The notes: generated from the letters alone by a model not told the origin. A DNA stretch of 64,000 bases from Coptis chinensis (GCA_015680905.1 CM027383.1:39492501-39556500), one strand, 5' to 3'. Positions 11,798 through 23,629 are shown, counted from the stretch's first letter. A program made the numbers and translations.

Positions 11798-12557
11798 TGA
11801 TAAGCACCCAAAAGTGTATTATGAAACCCCATTGAGACATATAAATTTGGTTAATTATGTGTTTAATAATCATGAAATAAATATGTTTTCATACTTTTGC
11901 AGGTATTTGCGTAAACATGGAAATATTGGTTAAACTGAAATAAAGCCGCGAACGCAGTATATCTGAATTCTCCCAAATCCACACGTAAGCATCAAACTTC
12001 CAAAGCTCCTACCTCTCGAACCAGGACTCCGAATGCGACACGAGAGATACTCAGACAATCAGGGCGATGAACTCTACGCATAGGCGGGAAATTGTAACAC
12101 TACCCAAAATACCAGACCGCCATTGGACTGCACATGGACCCACTATGCGGGGCCACAAGATTGGATGAGTCATCAATCATGGAGCATGTCAAGACAAAGA
12201 TAACAAATTATTGGTGCAAAGTTGACACCTTGCATGTAATAAATTAGATTAGGTGTTAATAGTAAAAAAAGGCAAGGTGTCACTTTGTTTTAATGTGGTA
12301 GATAAAAATGAATCAATGTGGTTTGATAATTCACGTGGGAGGAAATGAGATTTCTCTCAAATGGAGAAGAAATTAGACAAATGTGGGGACACTCCATTTA
12401 CTCCCTTGACTTATTTTCCTCACATGACATTATTTTAGTTCCTTAGTGAAAATGAGAAGTTAGTTTTAGTTTTTATTAAAAAAAGCTTGTAATAGTTTTA
12501 ATGGAGGAACACTTGTTCTTCTAGAAAATAATAGAAGTGAGTTTGGTGGTTGATATT

Positions 12558-12628
<71 letters not shown>

Positions 12629-13284
12629 TTGTGTTTTTCTTAGTTCATAAATCCTTGTCCCAAGTATCATGAGCTAACTTCCCTTTTGGGGAGTTAATCT
12701 AACTCATGTGAGGGTAAACCAATTGTTGTTGGTTTGGTAGGTTTAGGAAGAACAACTAACTCTACATCCTACCCCAAAATGGTAGTTGGTGTAGAGTTTA
12801 GTTAGGAATCAAGCAATGAGCTTAGAGATAAGTCATTGTTTGGTTTCACTTGCTAGCATGTATGAGCTCTTTAGTGAGCCATGCATGCTAGGGATCAAAT
12901 CTATTTTTCCGTTAGGGACTTGTCTATGAGTCTAGGAAGAATCAAAACCTTTTTCAAATCAACACTAATGATAGTTTCACATGAGGAGGATTAACTCTCC
13001 AACTTCTCTTTAAAATTTCTATTTCGGTATTAAGAGCATGTTTTCATTGTTAATGTTTTTATTAATGTTTGTGTAGGAAGGAAAAATCTAACATTTATAT
13101 TATATCCTTACTCCTTAATTTCCCTTTATTGTAACATCTAATTTTTAGTTGTTCTAAGCTTTAGGTTAGTTCGAATCCTTATTCAAACTCTACGAAACGA
13201 AGATCGTGAATAAGGAATCTTGATTGCTTTTACATTAATTTAGAGAGTTCAAAACTCTAAGTAGTGTTTTCCAAGCATATATCA
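11798..13284 (+). repeat. 5' LTR of the Athila-like element (1487 bp)
   Basis: Starts TGATAAGCACCC and ends AAGCATATATCA. It matches 28370-29828 closely except in 11930-12150 and in the length of the CT microsatellite (12560-12622 here). No clear TATA box was found. Confidence 0.93.
12560..12622. repeat. CT microsatellite in the 5' LTR
   Basis: About thirty CT units. The 3' LTR has a shorter interrupted version at 29144-29183, which accounts for most of the LTR length difference. Confidence 0.92.
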
Positions 13285-13286
13285 AA

Positions 13287-13303
13287 TGGCGCCGCTGCTG
13301 TTC
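13287..13303 (+). promoter_or_regulatory. Primer binding site, tRNA-Asp type
   Basis: TGGCGCCGCTGCTG begins two bases after the 5' LTR end. TGGCGCCG is the complement of the 3' end of plant tRNA-Asp, the primer typical of Athila/Tat elements. The match weakens after the first eight or nine bases. Confidence 0.75.
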
Positions 13304-15125
13304 TAAAGCCATAGAACTTGTGTGCTAAAGATCGGAAGTTGCATAAAGGGGGAACCCCCATTCTCTTCCTTCCTTTCCTTTTCGTTCGTTTACGTTTTTT
13401 TGTTTTTTTTTCGTATTTTTGCCTTGAAATAGACCTGTAATCTAAAAAAAATTTTGTTCCACTTCCAGGTACCAAAAGTTAGGATTGGGAAAGATAAATA
13501 CAGGCGATTATAAGACTTCTGAGAAAATTTGAAAGTATTCTGAATTATTGGACAAGCGTGCGCGGGTGTAGAGTCGCGTGCGCGAGTGGGACCCGCGTCC
13601 GCGGGTGAATTTCTTCAGTTGTTGCTCCTGTTCAACCACCAGTATCTCCTGATCTACCTTGATCCATTTCCAGGCCTAAATATCTGGCCTTGTACCTGAA
13701 AATATCGATAATCCTTTGGGATTAATCGCGTTAATTTAATTGAAACGCTTTGTTTCAAGGGCTTAAAACGCCGGGAAGCTTCTGAGTTCCCAATTTTCAG
13801 TATTATTGTATTTTTTTTTATTATTATTATGTTTTTCTGCATGTATGCCATGTATATAGTATTAGGAAAAATTTATGGATTATTATTTAAGCTTTAGCCT
13901 CGAATTATGCATGAATCAAGTTTGTATACCGGTAAATATTTATATAAGATTACTCGGACATGATTTGCATATGAATGTATATTTACATATTAATGGTACT
14001 GTTTTGCATGGGTATATGTCTTTCTACGTATAAATGTTGCTTGTTCAATGTTTGATATTTCTCTCGTATACGTACACGGTATTGTCTAATAAGTCGATTT
14101 TGTCAAGAAAGAGGAGAACATTCCAACGAGGGTTAAAATCTGAGTTGGGTAAGTTGTTTCTAAACCCTACGGGGTAAAGCGCTCTCTATAGGACATTCGC
14201 GAATCTCAATGAGTATTGTCGAAATCGATTTATTATGCAATACAAGAGTCGATTTTAGTTTAGGTATAATACTTTGCATGTTTAGTTTTGTCATCTCTCC
14301 CGTATATGTATAATGTATTCAGATGCTAATGCTAATTATTTAGATCGTTATGAGTGATTCAAATTAAGCATTCTTCGCGTTGATATACATTTACGTAATA
14401 TCGATTTACAAATTAGCGTGCATATATATTATATCGATGTATATTTGCCCATGCGTATGGAAATATTTATCGATGACACAAGCTTTCCTATTCGTATAGC
14501 TATACGTATGAGTAGAGTACCTTCACATGCTACTGCACCTAGTATTGTATGAGTAGATCGTATTTGTATGTTTGTATTTTAAACCTTGCATAAATCTTAA
14601 AAAAATAATAATAATAATAAATAAATAAAAAAACAAAAAAAAAACAAAAAAAAATAAAAAATAAATTAAATTAAAATTAATTTAATACCACCTTTGCATA
14701 AATTTTAATTCCATAAATCTTAATCATATTCCAATGGTGTCTAGGAAACTTGAAAGATTGAGGTTACTTAATTAGAACCGTGCTTGCACGGAAATCCTCC
14801 CTCATATCTCTCTTGTGACCTGGCTGTTGGTTTATGCACACGTATTCCTAGCTTCCCTGCTACGTTAGCAGCAGCTTAGGCATATGTTGTTCAACCCTAA
14901 TGCTTAAGATAATAATAAAATTCGAGTCCTCATAATTCCTTCTGTAAGTTAGATTTAATTTTATGCTTGCATGAGATTAAGGTCCAGTTCCACTAAAGAA
15001 ATTGAACATACCTATGGTCAAAAAAATACGATAAGCAATTGCGTAAGTTCTCACATAAAAATTGTTCTTCTTCCGCTAATTACCTTCATCACAATCCTTC
15101 CGTTCGCCCATCAACTTACGTCATT
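13304..15125 (+). other. Long 5' leader of the Athila element
   Basis: About 1.8 kb of non-coding sequence between the primer site and gag, with an A/T tract at 14598-14690. Long leaders are usual in this lineage. Reading frames here are short and unsupported. Confidence 0.6.
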
Positions 15126-16329
15126 ATGGCCGACGATCCTACACCGAGAGAGAAGCCCTCTCGGGACTTCTATATCTTTGCATTACAGAAGGACCTTCTT
15201 CCTCGCATCAAACTTGAGGACATTGTCGGTGATTTTCAGATCCCACCAAACGCTTTTCAGTTTGTTACCAATATATCATGGTTTGGAGCACGAAAAACCG
15301 CATAAATCATCTTCGTGACTTCAACAAGTGGCAACAACATTTCATCATCCAGCCAGTCTCTAAGGAACAACTCTTGCTTCGACCGTTTCCATTCACTTTA
15401 AGCGGAAAAAGCGTCAATCGGCTAGCGGGACAACAATCACAATCCATAGACACATGGAATAAACTAGTTCAAGCTTTTATGCTTCAGTTTTACACTTTCG
15501 AAAAACAACCTGAAATGCTTCAAAAATTCAATTCTTACATCAAAATCCTCATGAATCCTTTACGGAAGCATGGAGTCGCTTTTATGATCTTACGTTAGAA
15601 TGTCCTCACCACCAACTAGAAAAGCTGTCCTTGTTCGCTCATTCTTTAATGGTCCAATCGATCATCATCAAAAGAAACTCTTGATATAATGAACGGAGGT
15701 TGCTTCATGGACAAAGGAGCTACCAAGCATATACTTTTCTTGAAAAACAAGCGAAAAAGGTACACACCGGGGTAACACCGAAGTCGCCTAGATCATCAAA
15801 GGATACCGTTACAAAAAGCCACATCTATTTTTGAGGTAAAACCCGATCCTGAAATAAAAAATTTGATAGAATCCCTAACTAAAAAGTTAGATGCCCTTGC
15901 AGTTCAAGTAAACGATTAACTACCAAAACCAGTCATGAACGTTGACACCACTCCTTGTGTCCTTTGTCTTAGTCCTGATCATCCTGATGCATATTGTCCC
16001 TTGTTATATGCTTCCCCTACTCAACAAGCGGAGGAGGCATGTGCATTCAACATTCCCAATGCACCGTGGAGACAACATCCGAATTTAAAAGGCGTCAAAA
16101 TAACCAACAAATGGGGGCTCCTCCTGGTTTCGCTAATCAACCTGTTCGACCTACCAATAATTTTATTCCATACCGCCAAGGAAATAATCAACAATACCAA
16201 CAAGGTCAATTTCAAAATAATTCTAATGCTAATTATCAGACCAACCGCAGCCTTGTTCCAGCTAATCCAAATCCCAACTATAATCAACAACTTCTAAGCA
16301 ATAATCGAGAACTACTACCATTTGCCTGA
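15126..16329 (+). pseudogene. gag: Athila-like gag, frameshifted
   Basis: Capsid/nucleocapsid polyprotein that would form the cytoplasmic particle. ATG at 15126 opens a short frame to 15305. A second frame (15306-15598) holds the capsid core words LLLRPFPFTL, TWNKLVQAFMLQFY, and a third frame continues CPHHQLEKLSLF. A retroviral zinc knuckle with C-x2-C-x4-H-x4-C spacing (CVLCLSPDHPDAYC, about 15956-15997) follows in another frame, then a Gln/Asn-rich tail. At least three frame changes are needed, so no gag could be made. The assignment is firm; exact limits are not. Confidence 0.8.
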
Positions 16330-16769
16330 CAACCTCGCCAACCATTACGGATAGGACAAATGAGACTTTCTTGGCTTACATGAACCAACAATCTCAAATT
16401 TTAACGCCTATCCAACAATCACTTCAAAGAATTGGCGCAAGAAAAGAGTAAAAAGCGTGTTTCTGCACAAGCGGTTCCAAACCCTAAACCAAAGCAAACC
16501 ACGAACTTTGGTAATGCCCTCGTACAAAGCACCCCCAACCAAGGTGAGGTGCATGCAATCACTACTCTACGATTTGGAAAAGCTGTCGACAATCGATCAC
16601 GTATGCGGATGATCAACCAAAGGAAAAAGAGGGTTCCAAGGAATCTAGTTCTAATAATAAACCTACGGAAGATTCCCCTGATACAACAAAGTCAACACCT
16701 TCGAATGTAGGAAACAAGCAAGTAGACCCCTTTGCCAAATTCCGCCCTAAGGCACCGTTTCCTGCACGC

Positions 16770-17966
16770 TTGACAAAGAATAAACCTGATGACAATTTTG
16801 CTGAAATTCGAGAGACTTTTCAAAATTTAACAATCAACTTACCTTTTCTCGATGCCTTAAAATTATTACCAAAACATGCAAAATTTCTGAAAGATATGTG
16901 CACCACAAAAAGGAGAACTAATGTTCCTCAACAAGCGTTCCTCACTGAACAGTTTTCCTCCATCACCGAACACAATGGTATAGTAAAATACAAGGACCTT
17001 GGTAGACCAATGGTTCCATGCACCTTAGGTGACAAATACACGGTTACTGCGCTATTAGACCTAGGAGCTAGTGTGAACTTACTTCCATATTATTTATTTA
17101 AACAACTAGGACTTCATGAGCTCAAACCTACCACCATGACTCTACAGTTAGCCGATCGTTCCATAAAGTATCCAAAAGGAATTGTGGAAAACGTCCTTGT
17201 AAAAGTCCAAGATTTCTTCTATCCTGTAGACTTTGTTATTTTGGATACAGAAGTTGCATGTGATTCCATTCCTATCATCTTAGGACGTCCGTTCCTCGCC
17301 ATTGCTAATGCTCTTATTAACTGTAGAGATGGTTCCATGACCATGTCCTTTGGAAATCTTTCGGTCGAGGTGAATGTGTTCAAATTGATGAAACAACTTC
17401 TAGAGCCTGACATTGATGGTGAGGTCAACAGGGTTGACAGCATTCCGCAAGAGTATTTCACAAACTCTTTTCCTGAAGATGAAGTGTACCAATTTCTTTC
17501 CTTTAGCGAATCTGAGTTTGAGGACGATGATTACACACAAGAAGTAAATGAGTTATTAGAGTCAGTACCATTATTTGACCCTACAACAGTGATGTCAAGT
17601 AACTTGGATGATCATCAATCTGTTTACTACATAGATGATGACCTTCCTCAAGAATCTTTAATACCCACTCCGCTCACCCCTGAATTAAAACCACTTCCTT
17701 CGGAATTAAAATACGTACAGCTTGATGCTGATGGTCGTCACCCAGTTATTATTTCTTCACAATTAACTGACGATCAGGAAGCTCGTTTAATTAATGTCAT
17801 TCAACAACATCGTTCTGCTATTGGATGGTCCCTCGATGACATTAAAGGCATTGAACCTAATGTGTGCACCCATCGCATACACCTGGAAGAAAATGCTAAG
17901 ACGTCGCGTGAACCACGGGCGTCGCTAAACCCTACCATGAAAGGCGTGGTCCGAGGGAAGTGTTAA
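16770..17966 (+). CDS. pol: Athila-like protease and start of RT (398-residue open frame)
   Basis: The longest uninterrupted frame of the element. The retropepsin active-site word LLDLGASVNLLPYYLF puts the catalytic Asp at residue 97. The second conserved block IILGRPFLA (around residue 168) fits the retropepsin fold. The middle (residues 220-310) is acidic linker. The last part, from about residue 325 (ADGRHPVIIS, GWSLDDIKGIEP), is the lead-in to reverse transcriptase and breaks off at a stop at 17964. The enzyme would cleave Gag-Pol in the particle. The ATG is simply the first in frame; the protein would normally be part of a polyprotein. Confidence 0.85.
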   Translation: MTKNKPDDNFAEIRETFQNLTINLPFLDALKLLPKHAKFLKDMCTTKRRTNVPQQAFLTEQFSSITEHNGIVKYKDLGRPMVPCTLGDKYTVTALLDLGASVNLLPYYLFKQLGLHELKPTTMTLQLADRSIKYPKGIVENVLVKVQDFFYPVDFVILDTEVACDSIPIILGRPFLAIANALINCRDGSMTMSFGNLSVEVNVFKLMKQLLEPDIDGEVNRVDSIPQEYFTNSFPEDEVYQFLSFSESEFEDDDYTQEVNELLESVPLFDPTTVMSSNLDDHQSVYYIDDDLPQESLIPTPLTPELKPLPSELKYVQLDADGRHPVIISSQLTDDQEARLINVIQQHRSAIGWSLDDIKGIEPNVCTHRIHLEENAKTSREPRASLNPTMKGVVRGKC

Positions 17967-19290
17967 AATTACTAGATCGCGGTATTATTTACCCTATCTC
18001 GATAGTGTTTGGGTGAGTCCCCCGCACGTGGTTCCAAATAAATCTGGCATTACAGGTTGTGCGAAATGATAAAGATGAATCCATTTCCGCCGTATCCTAG
18101 TAAAATGGCTAATATGCATTGACTATCGCAAAACTTAATGCCGCCACTCGTAGGATCACTTTCCACTTCCATTCATCGATCGATGCTTTCGAACGCGTTT
18201 AGTCGGTCATGCCTATTCTTGCTTTCTTGATGGTTATTCAGGTTATTTTCAGATAGTCATCGACCTCGCGATCAAGAAAAAGACAACGTTCACTGTCCCA
18301 TTTGGTACATTTGCATATAGGCGAATGCCTTTTGGCCTTTGCAATGCACCGGTACTTTCCAACGCTTACATGCTTCATATTTTTCGATATGGTTGAACGG
18401 TTTATGGAGGTATTCATGGATCGACTTCTCAATTTATGGAGATTCTTTCGATAGTCGCCTATCAAATCTTGAAAAAGTCTTTACACGCCAGGAAGAGAAA
18501 AACCTTGTTCTTAATTGGGAAAAATGTCATTTCATGGTTACTAAAGGAATAGTTTTAGGACATATCGTTTCAAAGGACGGAATCGAAGTCGACAAAGCTA
18601 AGATAGAAAAAATTGCTTCACTTCCTATACCAAAAACAGTTCGAGACATTCGCGCATTCTTAGGACACGCAGGTTTCTATAGGAGATTTATTCAAGATTT
18701 TTCAAAGGTTGCTAGACCTTTAACCAATCTCCTTCTTAAAGATGCCGTTTTTTATTTCAATTTCAGTTGCAAACAAGCCTTTGAGGTATTAAAAACCGCT
18801 TTAACTACCGCTCCCATAATTCAACCACCTGATTGGTCTAAACCTTTTGAATTAATGTGTGACGCGACTATGCTATTGAGCTCTGCATTTCTAGGGCAAC
18901 GCCGAAGATAAGCCGGTTGTCATTTACTATGCGAGTAAAACCCTTAATGAAGCTCAACGTAACTATACCACCACTGAGAAAGAGTTTCTCACCGTTGTAT
19001 ATGCATTAGATAAGTTTCGTCCTTACCTAGTGGGTTCTCCAACTATTGTCTACACTGACCATGCGGCACTTCGTTATCTGTTAGCGAAAAAAGATGCAAA
19101 ACAAAGGTTGATCCGATGGATTCTCCTTTTGCAAGAGTTTACTCTCGAAATTAGAGATAAAAAAGGTAGCGAAAATGTGGTTGCAGACCATTTATCAAGA
19201 CTTGTCAGTGATGTTGATACTGATACCGAACCTATCTGTGATTCCTTTCCAGATGAACACTTGTACTCTATTTTTTTGTCCCCTTGGTAC
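17967..19290 (+). pseudogene. pol: Athila-like reverse transcriptase and RNase H, frameshifted
   Basis: Continues the preceding frame after several frame changes. 18339-18911 reads the RT palm and connection (SNLEKVF, LVLNWEKCHFMV, RDIRAFLGHAGFYRRFIQDF). The catalytic F-x-DD box at about 18413-18427 is disrupted by one extra C at 18422, which shifts the frame between the two Asp codons. RNase H follows (FELMCDA, then [11 protein letters not shown] at about 18925, and [12 protein letters not shown] at 19051). The role would be cDNA synthesis and removal of the RNA strand. Most breaks are single-base, so an assembly error cannot be excluded. Confidence 0.85.
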
Positions 19291-20550
19291 GCAGACATAG
19301 TAAATTACTTAGTTACCGAGGAATTTCCTTTATCTTGGTCTCATAATGACCGGAAAAAGTTTTTATCCACTGTGAAATTCTATTTCTGGGATGATCCCTA
19401 CCTTTTCAAGTATTGTTCAGACCAACTAATCCGCCGTTGCATTCCCGACTGGGAACACAACGATGTGTTATCCTTCTGCCATGAACAATCTTGTGGTGGT
19501 CATTTTAGTGGTAAGAAAACTGCGGCCAAGGTTCTACAATGTGGTTTTTATTGGCCAACACTGTTTAGAGATGCACATGAGCATTGCAAAGCATGCAATC
19601 GCTGCCAGCAGTTAGGTCGCATTACTCAACGCAATATGATGCCCTTAAATCCCATTCTAATTGTGGAAATCTTTGATGTATGGGGCATCGACTTCATGGG
19701 TCCATTTCCAAATTCTCATGGCTTCCTATACATACTTGTAGCAGTTGACTATGTGTCAAAATGGATTGAGGCATTGACATGTCATGCTAACGATCATAAC
19801 ACGGTCGTTTTGTTTGTAAAAGAAAATATTTTCTCTCGATTTGGTATTCCAAAAGCTATAATTAGTGACGGGGGAAAACATTTCTGCAATAAAATTTTTG
19901 AATCATTAGTAAAGAAATATGGAGTCACGCACAAAGTGGCAACTCCGTGATCATCCTCAAACCAATTAATTCAAGTAGAAGTCTCTAATCGAGAAATAAA
20001 ATCCATTTTGGAAAAAGCGTCAATCCATCTAGGAAAGATCGGTCTCTACGATTATCGATGCCTTGTGGGCATACGAGAACAGCCTTTTAAGACACCTATA
20101 TAGGGATGTCTCCGTGATTGCCTCATTTTTGGAAAACCCTCACATCTGCGGTTGAACTTGAGCACCGTGCTCTATGGGCCATCAAAAGCCTCAATTATAA
20201 CACTAACGTGGCAGGCGAAAAGAGAAAATTGCAGTTAAATGAGCTTGAGGAAATTCGGAGTGATGCCTATGATCTCTCGAAATCCTATAAAGCCAACATG
20301 AAAAGAGTGCATGACAAGCACATATTGCAAAAAGAGTTCAAAGCCGGTCAAAAAGTTTTAATGTACAACTCAAGATTACACATCTTTCCAGGAAAATTAA
20401 AAACTCGATGGTCTGGTCCTTTCACTGTCTCTGCTGTCACTCCTTATGGGGCTATCTCTGTGAAAAACGTAAATGATGGTAGCGAATTTCAAGTAAATGG
20501 CCAGCCTTAAAACATTATCATGAGTTTAAGCTCTCCGGATGTCGAAGAGA
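19291..20550 (+). pseudogene. pol: Athila-like integrase, split by a stop
   Basis: An HHCC zinc-binding N-terminus is seen at 19480-19615 ([12 protein letters not shown] ... CKACNRC). The core has the first two catalytic Asp residues in WGIDFMGPF (about 19681) and IISDGG (about 19861). The frame stops at 19950, just before the third acidic residue, which is visible downstream in another frame (VEVSNREIKS, about 19975-20005). 20118-20510 carries the C-terminal domain (ELEHRALWAIK, LQLNELEEIR, HDKHILQKEFKAGQKVL, FPGKLKTRWSGPF). The role would be insertion of cDNA, and the AGTGC duplication is its 5-bp footprint. Confidence 0.87.
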
Positions 20551-20746
20551 CTCTTCTCAATGATCCAGTCTACCACGGACTAATAGATTCGTTGGTGTAC
20601 TTCTTTCCATGTATTTAAATAGGAAAAGTATGCCATTAGGGTAGCCGGGCCCTCTTATATTTTCTTTTCTAACAATCCCTAGAGTGTGTGGTTGCAAGCC
20701 CGGAACCTTAGTCCACAAAAAAACTCTACTTGAACCCGAAATAAAA

Positions 20747-21091
20747 ATGTCTTCCGATAATCGAGCAAACGTGCCTCCAGGAAAACAATGGGTACCAAAA
20801 ATTTCAACTCCTTCTTTCTCCTCCCTTTTCTATTCTCTTCCTCGCGAACTCCAACTCATCATTTGGTCCAAATCTCACCCATCTCGAATTGGTAATGGTC
20901 ATTGTACTTTTGCTCGAAAGCGACGAGCGAAAAGGATGGGGTGGTGTATGAACTGTCAAACCCCTTTCTGTCTAGGTCTTGATCTTTTATCTGAGATGAG
21001 CCGGTATAAGGTATATTATTGTCTGACACCTGCTCAACAGGATAAACTTCGTCGTCGTCCCGTTGCTCCCACAGGTTGGGATTCGTCTTGA
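20747..21091 (+). CDS. Short basic Cys-containing ORF between integrase and accessory genes
   Basis: 114 residues from ATG 20747, uninterrupted. No family was recognised. Visible features are a Ser/Pro N-terminus, LPRELQLIIWSKS (reminiscent of the start of an F-box, too short to claim), a basic patch ARKRRAKRMGW, and C-x2-C-x4-C (CMNCQTPFC) that could bind zinc. A TATTTAAAT box lies about 130 nt upstream (20612). The last codons fall inside the first unit of the 34-bp tandem repeat, so repeat expansion may have set the present C-terminus. Confidence 0.45.
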   Translation: MSSDNRANVPPGKQWVPKISTPSFSSLFYSLPRELQLIIWSKSHPSRIGNGHCTFARKRRAKRMGWCMNCQTPFCLGLDLLSEMSRYKVYYCLTPAQQDKLRRRPVAPTGWDSS

Positions 21092-21235
21092 GGATCTGAC
21101 GTTAAAAGACTCACATTCGTCTTGAGTATCTGACGTTAAAAGACTCACATTCGTCTTGAGGATTCACATTCGTCTTGAGGATCTGACGTTAAAAGACTCA
21201 CATTCGTCTTGAGGATCTGACGTTAAAAGACTCAA
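21081..21235 (+). repeat. 34-bp tandem repeat, four full units and one 19-bp unit
   Basis: Units begin ATTCGTCTTGAG at 21081, 21115, 21149 (short), 21168 and 21202. They are directly adjacent with no spacers. The first unit overlaps the stop codon of the 114-residue ORF. Confidence 0.93.
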
Positions 21236-22080
21236 CATGTATATACTCATTTTGTTTTATTAGCACCCAGCATGGTGCCCAAAGAGAGTCGTGATATGCA
21301 CCACCGGACATTTCCTAGTTCGTACGGGCAATGGATTCCACCAGGCCAACCCCGTTCAGTTTTCTATGTGACTGTTTCGGGCGGTTTGAGGCTATACCAT
21401 ATGTACTAAGGGTAATATTATTATTAGACCATTGCACATTGGTCAAGGATGGTACCGTCCTAAACCCTAGGCCCCCAAAACATAAAGGATAAGCCACAAT
21501 CTGGCTGGATTGGGTTCGCCCAGAGCCGACATGAAAGTTGCCTGAGTTAAGCTGTTGTGATGTGTTCTTTTATTTGGATTTCGGTGTTGTTGACCGCTCT
21601 TTTCTCGACTTGTACATTTGTATATAAAAGTATAAATAAATAAAAACCAAAAAAAAAAAAAATGTTTGAATGTGATTTTTCATATTCTAGTGGATGGCAT
21701 TTTTAATACTGATCGTTTCGATATCTCATCCGTTCAATTTGGAGTTGAAACGAATCGAATTTCCACGTTTGAAATTTCGGAACATTTCGGGACATAAGAG
21801 GAATTTCTGTAATTCATTTGTACTTGGGCCAAAATGTTGACCCGACCCAAAAACCAAAGATCCGGGTACAAAGCCCACGCGTCCACCCCCCTCACTTCTT
21901 CTTCCACAAAAATCGGATCTTGGTCCCCCACAATCCACTTTCGGCTGCATACATACCAAAGATGAATTAGACCACAAGACGCTGGCCTAAAACTCCACCA
22001 AACTCATCCCCTTCCTCCAGCACCACCTCCTCCACCTCCTCTTGCTATTTGCACCATCAAAACTTAATTTACACCGCGCT
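21236..22080 (+). other. Non-coding accessory-region spacer
   Basis: Contains a TATATAAAAG word at 21621 with an A-run after it, and a pyrimidine-rich stretch (21995-22045) just before the next ORF. No gene was recognised. Confidence 0.5.
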
Positions 22081-22684
22081 ATGGCAGCACAAAGAAGAAT
22101 TACAGTTGAGAGAAATTTCACAAATCTCTATAATTCCGGGATGTTTCACCCATTTTTCGATGAGGAAATTGCTAGTAGAGAGTGGGAATATCTATTGCAT
22201 CGAATCCCAGCTCAATATTCCGAAGAATTGGTGTTGAAATTTTATAACAATGGAGGTTTCCGGGGTGACGAATTTTGGATTACGGCGGATGGGATGGAAC
22301 GTGAACTCACGCTGGAGTTGATTTCAAATACCGCGAAATTCGATTAACTCGATAGCCCGACCCTCAGAATTGTCGAGTATCCCGACCACGAGGGATTTGA
22401 TGTTTGACACGCTTCGAGGGGAGTACAACACCGCTCGAATGCGTGTACCAAAGATTCGCCGACGTAACCAATTAGCCGCCACTCAATGGCTGGCGACAAC
22501 GCCATTGGAACTTCAAAGACGCCCGACGCGTGAACAAGACTTTCTTGCACCTGCTATGGATCCTACAGAGAGGGAAGCACACTTTCTGTATGGTCCATTT
22601 CACGGCCATATTCTTACGACATCGCGTCAAATAGGTCAGCTCCTCTTGTCAGTACTTGTTACTTTCGGCTTATGCTTAACTTAG
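22081..22684 (+). pseudogene. Accessory domain copy 1 (putative plant transposon-protein family)
   Basis: ATG 22081 follows a pyrimidine-rich leader. The first 88 residues contain YSEELVLKFYNNGG and FWITADGMERELTLELIS, matching the pattern Y-S-x2-L-V-x3-F-Y ... G-x(3-8)-L/I-x4-I-S shared with 24345-24470 and 25700-25880. A frame change near 22340 joins it to a second stretch (RRRNQLAATQWLATTP) reaching 22684. This resembles the uncharacterised 'putative plant transposon protein' domain often found in retrotransposon-linked ORFs. The biochemical role is unknown. Confidence 0.55.
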
Positions 22685-23418
22685 GGTTCCAAATCTGCTT
22701 TACTCCTTTCATTGAAACAAGGTCTTTCGAGAATTTTGGAATTTTTGAGACTTGTGTTTTAGACCATTGGGACCCGGTAGCTAGAGATGACATTGAGCAT
22801 GATAACGCATCCTCCTCCTCCTCCTTCACCACGGACTGTTTTTAATGAAGATACCATCGCGAATCAATCAATACTCCTATGGATGCCTTAAGGAACATGA
22901 ATTCTAGTATCGCGCAGGATGTTTCTTCGCCAGAAGAGATGATTACTTCCCGTGCATGAATTCCAAAGAAGAAATGAGAAATCGCCAAGGCCAATTCCGG
23001 AATGATGATGGCAAATCAGCAAAGAATTCAAGATCAATTGCTACCATCCTATAGGCCACATTCCGCACCGGTCATTTCACCTGAAGTTCGTCGTGGTGGC
23101 GACGTAAAACCGGGTTCATCTTCGCTAACCCGGAGGATTCACAGTAGCTGTTTATTTCCTTTTGTTTAGAAATGACTATGTCATTTATTTCCCTTATGCA
23201 TTGCATTTTTATTTTTTAGCGCTAAATTATTATATATTGGTTGATTTCTCATAATTTTGTATCTCCAGATGGTTTGAATGAGAAATTATTTATGCAAATA
23301 TAGTACTTCAAAAATATGAGTTTGCTCATTGATTCATTGGGCCTACTCTCAAAGCCCAACGGTCAGAACCCAACGGACTGATCCAAATGGTCAGATGCCC
23401 AACGGTCAGAAATCAAGT

Positions 23419-23426
23419 TATAAATA
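23419..23426 (+). promoter_or_regulatory. Putative internal promoter, TATA box
   Basis: TATAAATA is followed by a CT-rich leader (23430-23480) and an ATG 84 nt downstream at 23510. This spacing and composition are typical of a plant core promoter and short 5' leader. No transcript evidence is available. Confidence 0.45.
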
Positions 23427-23509
23427 TAACTCTCCTTTCCACTTTCACTCATTCCCTTCTCTCACTCTTCACACATTCTTCTTCACAAATTTTCAATTTC
23501 TTGAACATA

Positions 23510-23629
23510 ATGAATAAACTAGAGCGATGGGAAAAGGAGCAACGCGAATGGGCTATCACATTAATCGTGATAACAGTGTTTATCATTATTCTCTTGTCAC
23601 TCATGCACAACATGATCCAGAACATCTAG
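23510..23629 (+). CDS. 39-residue single-pass membrane peptide
   Basis: ATG 23510 to TAG 23629. A charged N-terminus (MNKLERWEKEQREW) is followed by about 18 hydrophobic residues (AITLIVITVFIIILLSLM) and a short polar tail (HNMIQNI). It looks like a complete small type-II or tail-anchored membrane peptide. It lies in the position where Athila-type elements may carry envelope-like genes, directly after a TATA box and CT-rich leader. No homologue was recognised, and chance cannot be excluded at this length. Confidence 0.4.
   Translation: MNKLERWEKEQREWAITLIVITVFIIILLSLMHNMIQNI

Noticed and set aside
21081..21235. CRISPR-like array
   Set aside because: Units are directly adjacent with no spacers, in a plant retrotransposon; a simple tandem repeat.
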